Both the position numbers and the translations under genes were made by a program. From contig NC_059566.1 in NCBI RefSeq assembly GCF_905220415.1, forward strand, positions 1,054,001 to 1,118,000: DNA of 64,000 nucleotides, given 5' to 3'. Below the pieces are notes generated by a model. That model ran no database searches, was not told the origin of the DNA, and saw only the letters and a list, made by a program, of their open reading frames with translations. This document shows positions 26,487 through 38,442 of the stretch, piece by piece. The stretch is from Colias croceus (taxonomy: Eukaryota > Arthropoda > Insecta > Lepidoptera > Pieridae). The stretch's first letter is position 1; every line of letters starts with the position of its first letter.

Positions 26487-26904
26487 CAGTGGCGTAACGT
26501 GACTTGCAGAGGGCCCATATAAAATTTGTTGGGCCCCATAAGATTTATATAGACCGTAATATTTTTTTACCTTCTTATAGACATCAGATTTAATTCATAA
26601 CTAGTTGTGCCCCGCAGGTTTACTCGCATTGCTCCGCTCCTATATGTATTAGTGTGATGATAATATATAGCCTATCTTTCGTGAAAGGTATTTAAGTATA
26701 AACCTGATAAATGAGCTATCTCCCACTGAAAGATGTTTTCAATACGGACCCGTAGTTCCTAAGATTTGATTGTTCAACCAAACAAACAACCCTTCATCTT
26801 CAATATATTTAATAGTATAGATAATAGAGACACACACAACACGTTTGGGGCCCCATATAATGAATACGCTCTTTACAGCGCAGCGGTAGATAGATACGCC
26901 CCTG
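26487..26904. mobile_element. hAT-like MITE with 8-bp duplication, holding a Helitron-like copy
   Basis: Ends CAGTGGCGTA and TACGCCCCTG (9 of 10 inverted), flanked by a perfect 8-bp duplication GTAAGTAG (26479-26486 and 26905-26912), as expected for hAT. A reverse H1 Helitron-like copy (26600-26822) is inserted in it. GGGCCCCATA-type sequence is on both sides of the insertion. Confidence 0.82.
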
Positions 26905-27009
26905 GTAAGTAGCCTTCAAAACATTAATTCGATTCAAAACTGTTTAAACAGTAGGTTAATAAAAGATAATAGATATTTATAAATACTTAACGTATTTTAT
27001 TATACGTAT

Positions 27010-27313
27010 ACTAGTATTCCGCCAGCGGCTTCACCCGCCGAGTCAAAGAAAAACCCGCATAGTTCCCGTTCCCGTGGGATTTCCGGGATAAAACCTACCC
27101 TATGTCCTTTCTCGGGTCTCAAGCTATTTCTTTACCAAATTTTAAGTAAATCCAGGCTGTACTTTTTAACTTTAGCCCGGAAATACACAGACACAAATGA
27201 AAAACTTTATTATTGACTTCGAAGACATCGGGAGATTACGCTCCCAAGTAATCTTTAAAAAAAATATTCAATGTACAATTCTGACTTTCCTACGATTTTA
27301 TTATATGTATAGA
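27010..27313 (-). mobile_element. Helitron-like element H2
   Basis: ACTAGTATTCCGCCAGCGG at the left, TTATTATATGTATAGAC at the right. Confidence 0.7.
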
Positions 27314-27579
27314 CAATACATAACATATTATAATATACAGGAACGTGGTGTGTAAACGATATTAAAATAATATTTACTTAAAATTTAACAATACGTTTAG
27401 ACATTTCAATGAAATTCAGAGCTTTAAAAAATACAGGCAAATACTATAGTGTTCCATAGACAATATAAAATTTGAATTATTGCTTTTTAATGTAGTGAGA
27501 GTGACGTTGTTTCTATTGTCTTTGGTTTTATATCATTTTAATTCTACTTCTTTCTACTTATTATCACTACCAGTGATCA

Positions 27580-27785
27580 CTACATGGTATAAAATAGGCG
27601 CTTCCCGCTTTCTGTCTTTTCGTGCTGATGTTTAAAACTACGCAACGGATTTTGATGCGGTTTTTATGAACATGAACTTTCAAAAAACCTTTTGATTAGC
27701 TATAACTGTATGTTTGTATGTAACCAACTGTTTTAGATTCGATTTTGACCCACTTTTAACTTCACTTATAGGCATTTTATAGGCT
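27580..27785 (-). mobile_element. decayed Helitron-like fragment
   Basis: Only the ACTACGCAACGGATTTTGATG block and flanks related to 44147-44337 remain. The rest of 27314-27960 shows no gene. Confidence 0.4.
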
Positions 27786-27960
27786 AGTAAGGATTAAAAA
27801 AAGAGACATTTAAAAATAATATAAATTTATTTAATAATGCCAGCATATTCGCCGTAAATCAAGATACACTTTATAATGAAAAAATGGTACTTTGCTTGGC
27901 AAGCTCTTAAAGTATTTTTTTTTGTCACTATTATAATTTAGGTACAGTTTGTAATAATAT

Positions 27961-28129
27961 TATAAGTAAAAAGGTGTAAACAGCACACCGCACACACGAT
28001 TAGACGTCAAAGTGAGATAGCATGATTCTATCGAGAGCGAGAGATAACTGAGGGAAAATACGCCTAATTAGCCACATTCCGTTTTGCCACTTCCACGATT
28101 TTAAACTATCTACACTTTTTTTACTTATA
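27961..28129. mobile_element. MITE with TATAAGTAAAAAGGTGTA inverted ends
   Basis: Left TATAAGTAAAAAGGTGTA; right TACACTTTTTTTACTTATA. It contains CTAATTAGCCACATTCCG. A diverged copy spans 29113-29451. Confidence 0.7.
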
Positions 28130-28570
28130 ACATCATTGATAAAATCAATGTTTAGTATGTAACACTCTTTCTTTTATTATTTACAATATTATAGTTGACA
28201 GCGAAAGAGACAGCAATAGGCGACCATAGAGAATACACATTTTCTATCTTTTTAAAACTAAGGCCATGACTTTGAAGAAACCAAAACATAAAATAAATTA
28301 GATGTTTTATTTTTTGGAATTTGAGATCTAAAACATATAAGATGAAGATCTAAAACGAATAAATAACAATAAAAGGCACTTTTTTACATTATTAGCATAT
28401 ATTGGAATATTTTTTACAACAGTTAGAGTACTTTACTCATTAAATTATGAGGAAAGTCCTCTAACTATACAGACTCTGTATGGATAAAGTGAATATTATT
28501 TTAGATGAAATTTTGACTCAACAATTATTTCAAACAGTTGATTATAGCAAAGTTATTTAATTTAAAATAA

Positions 28571-28755
28571 GAAGTGAAACCTCTTTACGAACTTATTTTT
28601 CAAAAAATAATTTACTATATGCAACTTTACAGAAATACGTCGAATCACGCGTGGTAGGGATAAGAAAAAGATGGCGCGTAACGGAAAAATGTCACGCGTA
28701 ACGAAGAAATGTTACACAAAAATTTTTTCCAACCTCAATAAAGAAGTTTCACTTC
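28571..28755 (-). mobile_element. MITE family B, reverse
   Basis: Inverse of 1628-1813, from GAAGTGAAACCTCTTTACG to AAAGAAGTTTCACTTC. Confidence 0.78.
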
Positions 28756-29112
28756 AAAAAGTTGAGTTGAAGATGAATTTTATAACAAGCTCTCAAATTT
28801 AACAAATTATTTATCTCAATTCTTCACTGTAGAAAATTATTATAATAATTTCATAAATGCAGCTAAATTTATCATCTCTCATTTACTACAATTATAGTAA
28901 AATTTTTCTTTCAACAACTGTTTTAAACACTTTTCTATAGTTTTAGCATAATTTTTCAGAAATCTTGTTATATAATATTATCCATATACTATTGAAATCA
29001 ACTAGCTGAATTTGGTATTTTTGGTTTAATGGCATTCAATGTTTAATGCTTAATGAATATAAATTTATAAATTTAAACGTCATTGAATGAGAAATCTTGC
29101 TATACATGATAT

Positions 29113-29451
29113 TATAAGTAGAATGGTGTAGATAGCTCTAATGCTGCTAATTAGCCACATTTTACTTTAGTTGTCTCTTGCTCACGATAGTTGAATCATG
29201 CCATCTCATTTTGATGTCATATTGTGTGTGCGAGTGTTCATTGAAGATTGAATTTTGTATTTAATAATTTTTTATAGCATTCGAATATTTTGTAAATGAG
29301 AAATTTTTAAATAGAACAAATTCAATCACGATTCCTGATTCAAACCCGCGTCTTTTGCCATTCTTTCGCCTTTGATCTCTAGGCCACCTGAGATCCTGCC
29401 AGAGCTATTCTACTCTTTCGGTTTTATTTTTATCTACACCTTTTTACTAAT
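29113..29451. mobile_element. diverged MITE holding a tRNA-like SINE fragment
   Basis: Ends ATAAGTAGAATGGTGTAGA and ATCTACACCTTTTTACTA match 27961-28129 loosely. Inside, 29330-29425 resembles the reverse-strand SINE head at 61165-61275 (CAAACCCGCGTCTTTTGCC). Confidence 0.45.
29423..29428 (-). terminator. polyadenylation signal of REXO4-like gene
   Basis: AATAAA on the minus strand about 60 nt past the stop codon. Confidence 0.5.
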
Positions 29452-29486
29452 AAAATCATTTTGAATATAGCCATTTATCATAAAGA

Positions 29487-30631
29487 CTAGCTTTCCACAA
29501 ACTTCCGGCTATAACCTCGTTTCTCACTCAACAGCTGTTCCCAACTCTTCGCTACTGTGTTATACAACTGCATTGTTGCCTTCGCGTCTTCGACAGAACT
29601 GTGTTCTCCGTGCTGTATGTCTATACCTAGGATTTCTTTTGCTAAACGTTTTAGGGAGGGCGTACTGCCTTTCGTGATCTGGAATGTAATGAAAATATGA
29701 ATTAATAATGTATACATTGTATATTGTAATATATTTTTAGAATTAGATTGAAATGAGTTACATGTCAAAATATGGATGAAAATTTGAGAGGTTTGACTTA
29801 TTGACACGAAGAATTATTATGAAGATGTGCTCAGGAAATTGAATAGTATTTTTGATTGAGTATAATAAACTAAATTTTAACTGAACGACATCTTTACAGC
29901 TATGGCCTGGTTTGATGAAATCAAATATTGTTTTGGCTATAATTAATAATACCAACCTTCTTAAACGGCTTATATTTAGATGTATCTCTAATATTCTTCT
30001 TCGGATGTGACAAGAAAAGCACACTAAGGTCAGTCTTCAACGAATGTCCCACTAGAATTCGTCCTTTCAATATTTCCGATACCTCCTTCTGAACTACATT
30101 AAAGTCTTCACCGTTTAACATATCCTCCTTCCTTACACCACTTATTTGCGTTCTATAATCTACGACCTGTTCCCGCGCTTTCACAAACTTGTCATAAATG
30201 CAGTCACCGAATTTGTTGACCAGGGATACCCGAGCAATCATGTGGTCTTCGCCATTATATCCTATACCAACCATCTCGCAATCCATTGCTATAAACTTTG
30301 TTAATTTATTCTTTTTATCCTCCCTAACATCTTTCTTATCGTCATTAGGAAGTGGACTAACTACTTGTGCAGATTTATTATCTATATTCAGAGATTTCAA
30401 GTTGTTCTCAACCGTGTCTTGGTCTTTGTTTTTTTTCTTTCGTCCCCGCCTAAATGTGCCAGTAAAGTGCTCTTTTTTATCTGTAGCCGCTGGTTTTTCG
30501 TTCGGTTTCTCCATTAACGACGTGGATTGCAGTAATTTCTGCCAGTTTGCATCTATAACACCTCTTTTTACTATAGTTTGGTTAGGTTGATCAACTGCGT
30601 GTCTTTTACGTTTTTTAGAATTTTCGACCAT
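29487..30631 (-). CDS. REXO4: RNA exonuclease 4 (REXO4 / REX4 family)
   Basis: Two exons: 30631-29957 (225 codons) and 29678-29487 (63 codons plus TAG), joined in phase 0, 288 aa. The N-terminus is basic and Lys-rich (KKRKRH at 6-11; RRGRKKKNK near 61), fitting nucleolar targeting. The DEDDh 3'-5' exonuclease core follows: FIAMDCEMVG (113-122, catalytic D and E), LVGHSLKTDLSVL (193-205, third acidic residue) and EHSSVEDAKATMQLY in exon 2 (H and final D). This is the order in REXO4, a nucleolar RNase-family enzyme linked to rRNA maturation. I chose MVENSKKRKR as the start because the longer open frame adds a hydrophobic AT-rich stretch absent from the family. The donor AAG|GTTGGT is weak, but the joint KYKPFKK-ITKGSTPSLK restores the family sequence. 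The gene diverges from the UAP gene 860 bp away. Confidence 0.92.
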
Positions 30632-31490
30632 ATTTACATTGGCGATTTGTTCATATTGTGATTTAAGAAAATAATATGTATTAGAAAACACACAATAAAT
30701 GATATTCAACACGAAATCGATTAATAACAGCAAAAAAATAATAAAGTCGTTGAACGAAAATGACATTTATTTTGACAACAATTCCGCATGGCTTCTTCGA
30801 AGAAGCTTCTTCACTCTAACCATAGATAAAAACATCAATGTTACCAGTATGATATACTCCCTAATTTCCATTGAATAAAATTACTATAGGTCTACCAGAA
30901 TCCTGGTAAACTTAATTTGCCTGAAAATATGTAAAATTTAGATGGACCATCCATCTCATTCATAGACAACAGAAAGTTCGTTCAGAAAAATAAACTTGTC
31001 ACAACAAAATTAATAAAGATAAGCTAATTTGATTAATGTATGTACAATTATGACTAAATTTAATTAATAACATATTAATTCATTTATATAAACTAAATCA
31101 ATTTATCTCATATAATTAAAATTTTGATTAATGTTATCGCTATGACGTGCGACAGCTGTTATGACACTTACATAATTGATTTGACTTTGACTGTCCAATC
31201 CAATCAATATACATAGTACATTGCTGTATTTGTAAAATGACGTACAATTATTTACTTCAATAAATTAGCAGTGTACATTAAATGGAAAAGTGGCTGTATA
31301 AAGTACCTATTACACAAGAATGTAAATAAACAAAAATGTCTCGAAATGTCAGAAGTTAGGCCGACGTGTTTCGTTGTGGTGGGGTGTATCGTGAAAATGT
31401 ACGAAGGTGATGTGGAACTCGATCAGTATACACTTTCTAATCGCGGCGATCGGTCCCGATAAGATATAGAACGTTGAAAACCGCGCTAAA
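30632..31490. promoter_or_regulatory. divergent intergenic region between REXO4 and UAP
   Basis: 860 bp separate the two start codons; promoters for both genes must lie here. No clear TATA box is seen. A 63-codon upstream open frame (31271-31462, plus strand) ends 28 nt before the UAP start. No repeat was recognised, unlike all surrounding DNA. Confidence 0.5.
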
Positions 31491-32948
31491 ATGTCGTATG
31501 AAAATCTCAAGGAATACGTCAGTGCTCACGGTCAAGAACATCTCTTGGAATATTGGCCGGAACTGAGTGACAATGAGCGGGAACAATTGGCGGGAGAAAT
31601 CCGGAAGTTGGATCTCGCCGAAACTAATGAAATATTTAGACGCGCGAACGAAGCTACTAAAGTTATATTGGAAAAGTTCGACGATGATTTGAAGCCTATA
31701 CCGCAGACTCATTACGAATCCGTGCCTGGTTTGAACGAAGAAAAAATTACGGAGTATGAAAACATCGGTTTTAAAGAAATTTCTGATGGGAAAGTTGGTG
31801 TTTTGTTATTGGCTGGTGGACAAGCTACTAGGCTCGGATTTGGACACCCGAAAGGCATGTATGATGTTGGTTTACCATCTCATAAGACATTATTCCAAAT
31901 ACAAGCAGAGAGAATCTTGCGAGTTCAACAAATGGCAGAAGAAAGGACCGGAAAGTATGGTAACATTACTTGGTATATCATGACGTCTCAACATACTAGA
32001 GGTCCTACAGCTAAATTCTTCAAAGACCACTCTTATTTCGGTTTAAGTGAAGAGAACATTGTCTACTTCGAACAGGGAACACTGCCTTGCTTTGATTTTG
32101 GCGGTAAAATATTATTAGACGAGAAACACCATATTGCGTCCGCACCAGATGGAAACGGAGGCCTATACAGAGCTTTAAAAACACAAGGCGTTTTAGATGA
32201 CATCAAGAAGCGCGGTATCCAACACTTGCATGGACACTCTGTTGACAATATCCTGATTAAAGTAGCAGATCCAGTGTTTATCGGTTATTGTAAAAGTAAG
32301 AATGCAGACTGTGCAGCTAAAGTTGTACAGAAATCGTCACCAAGTGAACCTGTAGGCGTCGTATGCAGAGTGAACGGACATTACAAGGTTGTAGAATATT
32401 CCGAACTGACTGATGAAGCCGCTGAACGCCGCAATCCGGACGGCCGACTTACCTTCTCCGCAGGAAATATATGCAACCACTATTTCTCGTCTGAATTCCT
32501 TCACAAAATCGCCGATTTCGAGCGTAAACTAAAACTGCACATTGCCAAAAAGAAGATACCGTACGTCGAGAGCGGTGTACGCCACAAGCCGTCCGAACCG
32601 AACGGTATAAAGATCGAAAAGTTCATTTTCGACGTCTTCGAGTTCGCTGAGAACTTTATTTGTTTGGAAGTGGCTAGAGATGTGGAATTCTCAGCGTTGA
32701 AGAACGCAGATGCTGCGAAGAAAGACTGTCCCTCTACAGCTAAGCAGGATATTTTGAACTTACACAGAAAGTACATTAGAGAAGCTGGTGGTGTTATCGC
32801 TGATGATATTGATGTGGAAATATCTCCTCTTCTATCGTATGGAGGCGAAAACCTTAAGGAATTGGTAAATAACGAAGTTTTCACCATATCCCCTTTCCAT
32901 TTGAAAAGCATGCAAGAATCTAACGGTTACCAAAATGGTAACCATTGA
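31491..32948 (+). CDS. UAP: UDP-N-acetylglucosamine pyrophosphorylase (single exon)
   Basis: 485 aa in one uninterrupted frame. UAP joins UTP and GlcNAc-1-phosphate to make UDP-GlcNAc, the donor for chitin synthase, N-glycans and O-GlcNAc; it is cytosolic. The nucleotide-binding motif LLAGGQATRLGFGHPKGMYD is at 106-124 and the uridine/sugar-site block APDGNGGLYRAL at 218-229. HSVDNILIKVADP at 249-261 corresponds to the conserved CVDNxLVKVADP segment, with HS where Y-C is usual. FIFDVFEFAENF and the C-terminal region are present. Length fits insect UAPs (480-500 aa). The start ATG follows CTAAA; an upstream in-frame start is not available. No introns are seen, which may be ancestral loss or a retrocopy that replaced the parent; the frame is intact. 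AATAAA lies 32 nt after the stop. Confidence 0.96.
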   Translation: MSYENLKEYVSAHGQEHLLEYWPELSDNEREQLAGEIRKLDLAETNEIFRRANEATKVILEKFDDDLKPIPQTHYESVPGLNEEKITEYENIGFKEISDGKVGVLLLAGGQATRLGFGHPKGMYDVGLPSHKTLFQIQAERILRVQQMAEERTGKYGNITWYIMTSQHTRGPTAKFFKDHSYFGLSEENIVYFEQGTLPCFDFGGKILLDEKHHIASAPDGNGGLYRALKTQGVLDDIKKRGIQHLHGHSVDNILIKVADPVFIGYCKSKNADCAAKVVQKSSPSEPVGVVCRVNGHYKVVEYSELTDEAAERRNPDGRLTFSAGNICNHYFSSEFLHKIADFERKLKLHIAKKKIPYVESGVRHKPSEPNGIKIEKFIFDVFEFAENFICLEVARDVEFSALKNADAAKKDCPSTAKQDILNLHRKYIREAGGVIADDIDVEISPLLSYGGENLKELVNNEVFTISPFHLKSMQESNGYQNGNH

Positions 32949-32979
32949 TATAAAAAGCAACAACTCAAGCCTTAAAATT

Positions 32980-32985
32980 AATAAA
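32980..32985 (+). terminator. polyadenylation signal of UAP
   Basis: AATAAA 32 nt after the TGA. Further A/T-rich sequence to about 33,950 could hold alternative signals. Confidence 0.55.
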
Positions 32986-33990
32986 AATGCCTGAAAACTA
33001 TTGAAAAGCAATCATATTAAAGATTTAAATTCGCATTTAAAACCAATAAGAAACTTATTAGATTAGTCTAAAATTTCATTCATTTTTTTCTTTTTTTTAA
33101 CATAACAGCACAAGGATAAAACTTAATTTATAGTCAAATATTTTTCTATATTTTAATTGCAAGAATGTATAAAATTATAATATTTTTATATTCATTCCAT
33201 TTTAATTCAAAATGTATTTTGCTGATGTAACTTTTTAGCACATATCTTATTAATAATTTTGATTTCAAAATAATTTGCCTAATGATGTACCTAGATATTA
33301 CAAAATTAGCTAAATACTAATGGACTGCCATTAAAAATGACTTATTAATGATAGTCATAAATTTTTTGTAATTAATGATACACATTTTTTATCATTAATT
33401 AATAATTATTATTATTACAACTAATTACTTGGTGATATTACATAATAGAAATTAGTATGTAACTTAGTATTAGTGAATATTATATTATAACATCAATAAT
33501 TAATTGTACCTATGAAACAGCCTTTACAAATTTCATTAAATTTTAATCATTTTTACAATCCAAATTAGTTTAATGAATTATATGTACATATTAATATATA
33601 TCAATGGATAATAATATACATAAAACATTTTTATTGGTTTACAAAATCGGATACTAAAAAGTATTGCTATTATTTACATAATTGAAAACTAATATACTAT
33701 ACATAATACATATATATTAATTTCATTATTTCGAAATTATCTAGTCAATACATAAAAAATAAACAAAAAATAATATCAGAGATCTCAAAATATTTTTGAG
33801 TTTTAATCTTGTTTTCCATAGTTACATATATTTGTTGTTATTAAATTTAAATTATATTTCATTTTTTTTAACTTTATGGCCTAAACTTTATGGAACGCAT
33901 CACATTGTAAATATATATAAATAGTTTAGTTCTTTATAATAATATATAGGTACGCTAGATTGTAATTTAACTATAGTACATAAAAGGTAA
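32986..33990. other. AT-rich region downstream of UAP
   Basis: Very AT-rich, with no repeat or gene recognised. It may be a long alternative 3' UTR of UAP. Confidence 0.4.
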
Positions 33991-34172
33991 TCTATACTAA
34001 TATTATAAAGCTGAAGAGTTTGTTTGTTTGAACGCGCTAATCTCATGAACTACTGGTACGATTTGAAAAATTATTTCGGTGTTAGATTGCCCATTTATCG
34101 AGGAAGGCTATGGGCTATATATCATCATGCTAAGACCAATAGGAGCAGAGCAATGCGGGTGAAACCGTAAAA
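33991..34172 (+). mobile_element. Helitron-like element H1, 3'-truncated
   Basis: TCTATACTAATATTATAAAG at the start. The end stops at GGTGAAACCGTAAAATG without CTAGT. Confidence 0.75.
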
Positions 34173-34919
34173 TGTATACTGATGCATGAAAAATGATTAA
34201 ATAAAAATCACAAGGAATTGTTCTAAATTGAAATCAATTGCATATATTTTTACCTTTTATGTACTGAAAGTAATTATTTTTTTAATTCCATGTACTTAAA
34301 TTAGTATTTTTATTGTATGTTCCCATTGATGAAATGGATTATTTCATGTAATAATTACTGGGAACACTTAGTATGTTTTTATGTTATAAACATAATATAT
34401 AGGTATTTTTTTTTAATTAAATGCTGTTTGTAGAATATTACTTAGTTTTTTTCATAGTTTATCTATTTTAAGTTAATGTTTCTAAAATTATTGCCACCAT
34501 ATTGAAAAAAAACCACATGCACTCAGTAAAGTTTGTTTAAAATGTAACCATTTAATATGAACTATTACAAAATTGTGGCCTATGTATAACAGAACAATTT
34601 TTTTTATTTAGTTCTCAAGGTTTAATACGTTAAAAAAATCATATTGTGATGTACCTATTCAATAAATTGTTGAAATTTTAAAATTAGTTTGAATTTATAA
34701 CAACATACCCAGATTTTTGTCCTTTAAAAAGTTTTACCTATTTTTTTTACAATATCTTTCAGTTAAAAATTAGAAACACAATTATCATTTATAACTGTAT
34801 AATATTATAACTGTGGTAAAACCCATGAAGTTAAACAGCCTTTCTATCTTCTAGGTAGGTAAATGCATATTCCATCCATCAATCAATATAAATCAAATAA
34901 CTTTATTTTGCTCACAATA

Positions 34920-35119
34920 TCTATACTAATATTATAAAGCTGAAGAGTTTGTTTGTTTGTTTGTTTGAACGCACTAATCTCGGGAACTACTGGTCCGATT
35001 TGAAAAATTCTTTCGGTGTTAGATAGCCCATTTATCGAGGAAGGTTATAGGCTATATTTCATCACGCTACGGGTAACAGGAGGAGAGCCACGGGGGTGAA
35101 ACCGCGCGGAGCAGCTAGT
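34920..35119 (+). mobile_element. Helitron-like element H1, complete
   Basis: TCTATACTAATATTATAAAG at the start, AACCGCGCGGAGCAGCTAGT at the end. One of the best-preserved copies. Confidence 0.85.
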
Positions 35120-36680
35120 AAGTTATAACCGTACGAATTAACTACGATATTTTCAATGTAATATTATAGGTAGCTTTCCAAAATAAATAAAATAACGGAA
35201 AGGAATTCAAGCCATAGCATACCTACCTACCATCGCATAGTAAATGTATTTTGTTTCGATTCTTCAGTAGGTATTTATTTTCACCGAGTGTGCGTATATG
35301 TTGGTATATGTCGTTAAATCGAATTTAACCAAAATCCAAATTATAAAATTATTGACATTGATTGAAAATTTCGCGCAAAGTGAAATGCCTTCAAAAGAGT
35401 TCGCGTTTTCGTGTTTTATTGACTTGATTCACGCAAACAAATGCAATTATCAGCTAGTTTAAATAATAATATGTAAGTACTTACCAGTGTTGTATGTTGC
35501 GATTAAGGTTGCAATCTTATTGTTGCAACAATAAAACAAAATTTCAATTTGCACGATTGAATTCAAACTAATGAAGGTTAAACGATTTTGTTTCTTTTTT
35601 AATTTTATCTATTTCCGCCTCCGCATTTATAGGTAGTTGCCAGTCGTAATAACCTTGTTTTGACATTTAATTCGAATAATTTTTTCGTTTAAAAATTAAA
35701 TTTAATATTTGAAATCGGCGAAAATGTAGTTATAATAATGTAGTTATTTATCTTACTTAGCTGGCTGTATGGACAAAGACAATACCAATGAGATGTTTCC
35801 AACTTTCAACGCGGTAAAAGTACCTAGCTTAATTAATCTCTTCCTAGTTTCTAGCCTTCTAATTACTATTTCTAATAACAAGAACCATAAAATCTTCATC
35901 ACAACAAACAAAGAATTTCGTATAAGTACAAATATTGTAGATGTGCAATAACCTATAGGGAATAACATATACCTACTTATATGCTGTGTATTTGCCTTGT
36001 ATTTGCAGATACTGCAAGCAAAGTCGAACCCTGAAATCAGTTACTTAATATAAAAGGATCATCTTTTTCGTCAAGTATAATATTATAATAGAATTACAAA
36101 AGCTGTTTATATGTAAGAACGCAGCAAAACCAGTTACCTAATATGGCCGACTCTGAGTAATTTATTACAAAATTTGGTATGATTTCACGGTCATGAGCGA
36201 AGCGATTATTTTTACATAGAGTAAGCGGAAATAAAGTTAAAATAGAGGGAGAAGATTGCAGTAAGAAAGAAAATACATTAATTCGTACCGTTACAATAAC
36301 TAGGTAAGTTAGTTATTGTAACTAAAAAATAATTAAAATTAAATTAACAATACAAAATGGATATATCCACTCAGTGATTTGAGAATTTAAGGATATATTT
36401 TCGTGACGTAAAGCAATCAAACAAAATGAAAAAAGAAGAGCGTATGTGCCGAGCACACGTGTCAGAAGTGAAGTATCCTCCTTTTCTTGAAGTCGGTTAA
36501 AAATTCAAGTACTTTTTATATAATATTATCGCTTCCGCTTAACTATTAGAATAAGCCCGAAACTATTTTCGTCACACTGCATATTTTAATTACATTTTAT
36601 GAAACAAATGAAAGCAATTTGCATTGTTTTAGATTACTTTGTAATTAAAATTTGCAAGCTTTATTACGCGAGAGCGAGCA
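35120..36680. other. intergenic, no gene seen
   Basis: Unique-looking AT-rich DNA with a family A MITE scrap (36438-36474: GAGCGTATGTGCCGAGCACA) and an AAGTCGGTTAAAAA scrap at 36487-36502. The open frames at 35753-35968 show no domain. Confidence 0.5.
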
Positions 36681-36681
36681 A

Positions 36682-36885
36682 TCTATATATTATGTATATA
36701 AAACTCAAAGGTGACTGATATCTATCTATCAACGCACAGCCCAAACCACTAGACGTATCGGGCTGAAATTTGGCATGCAGGTAGATGTTAGGACATAAGC
36801 ATCCGCTAAGAAAGGATTTCCCGAAATTCTTGCGGGAACGGGGAAAAACGGGGATGCACGTACAAAGTCGTGGGCGGAAGCTAGT
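36682..36885 (+). mobile_element. Helitron-like element, complete
   Basis: TCTATATATTATGTATATAAAA at the start, AGTCGTGGGCGGAAGCTAGT at the end; inverse match to 25413-25625. Confidence 0.8.
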
Positions 36886-37387
36886 CGAACGATATATGTT
36901 AATCTCTAATTTTTTTATAGATGTATTAGCAATTTAGAGCGGAAATGTCACTGAATTTTTTTAATGTTTAAATTCTGTATTTTGTTTTGATAAAATATAA
37001 TTTTCCGCGTTAAAAAGTATTGAAAGTTCAATAATTGCCTTATTTTAAAGCAGAAAGAAACACTAATTAATATTAACATTGGTTAATATTATTCTATCGA
37101 GTATTTTTCACTAGATATTTCAATAAGTCAGCCAATCTAAAATTGCGCACCAATTTTTACGTCAAACGAAATTGAAAGGCTTGAAAGGTGTGTAAAGGTC
37201 AAAATATTAGATTGCAATTGTTATGTAGGTCAATTTTTGTTGCGTAGTTTAATATGCAATTACACTATGAAAGGTAATAACGAAAAACAATTAAATTTTA
37301 CCTATATCATTATTCGATAGAAAAATTGCTCACTCCAGTTTTTTCAGGTTTAAGTAAGGTTTTAAGAGATTGCCTTTATAATAGTTT

Positions 37388-37530
37388 GAAACTCAAACTC
37401 AAAACGTAACATAACTAGACTTCGTTCAGACATGCTTTTGAATCGTCAAAATACATACCTAATTTAAAATTATTTTCCACCTCTTCAGCAAGCAGTCTCT
37501 ACAGAAACGAGCCGGCAAGAAAGTCTACAT
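37388..37530 (-). mobile_element. LINE 3'-tail fragment
   Basis: AAACTCAAACTCAAAACG, TAGACTTCGTTCAGACATGC and ACGAGCCGGCAAGAAAGTC; same family as 10849-11040. Confidence 0.6.
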
Positions 37531-37892
37531 ATAACTACCTATTTGTTCTTTTAAATTATTAAATTTAAAGCGAAGACTTTGGTCTAATGATATTATATTA
37601 TATTACTTGCTTTGTGGTGTAATGGTTGTTTATAAACTTAGACAAATTTACGAAAATTTTATTCGACGGAACCACAATGTTTAAAAAATCTTCTAGAACA
37701 TATTGGAATCTATAGTTACAAAGCTAGACATTTGAAATTTCAACATTCTCACAACATGAGTCTTCTATATAGCGTTATAATAAAAGGTCATACATATAAG
37801 GTCATGCTATAAGTCATATAAATCGCATCTATACAGATAAAAAGATCATATCATATTATATTCAGTTAGGGCATCTTTTTATTCTTAAAAAA

Positions 37893-38031
37893 GAGCACAC
37901 GTGTCAGAAGAGAAACTTCTTTGGCAATATTCAAATAAATAATATATCAAAATCATCGCCTTACTCCATGACGTTACGGTAAATTTCATGACGCTACCTC
38001 GAAATTTTACTCTTTAAGCGCCTCTTCACTT
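37893..38031 (+). mobile_element. MITE family A
   Basis: AGAGCACACGTGTCAGAAGAG at the left, internal CTCCATGACGTTACGG, and TCTTCACTTT at the right (degraded). Confidence 0.65.
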
Positions 38032-38442
38032 TAAAAACTGGATCGATTTTGATAAAGCTTTCGCTGACAGATAGCTACAAGGGGACTTGGGCTATATTAT
38101 CATTACTAAAAGTTAAGTATTTTATCATAACATCTCCTAATATACATTTAAACTTTTTTGTCGTATTTTTTAAGGCTTACCCGCGAATTACGTAAACGCA
38201 TACAAATGCATTCCATTACCAAAAAATATTGACCTCAAAATAATTGTAATATCATCTTGTAACTCAGAAGAAAAAGATACAAAAATTTCACAATAATCTC
38301 GGTATATCTGTGGTCAAAAAACTATTCATGGAATTCTGATATTACTCACTTGAACGCATGCTGAATATTTATTTGCATAATCTACGTAGGTATGCCGTAT
38401 GTACAAATAATTATCTGTTAGTATATAGTATTATTTATCATC

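Noticed and set aside
30198..30590. 130-codon plus-strand frame inside REXO4
   Set aside because: Antisense shadow of the exonuclease exon with no domain.
29921..30766. Longer N-terminus for REXO4 starting at 30766
   Set aside because: The added 45 residues form a hydrophobic AT-rich stretch not seen in the family; MVENSKKRKR at 30631 gives the expected basic N-terminus.
31271..31462. Small gene upstream of UAP
   Set aside because: 63 codons, no recognised domain, ends 28 nt before the UAP start; at most an upstream open frame.
35753..35968. Overlapping 71- and 60-codon frames
   Set aside because: Low-complexity hydrophobic composition, no splice partners, no promoter; chance frames in AT-rich DNA.
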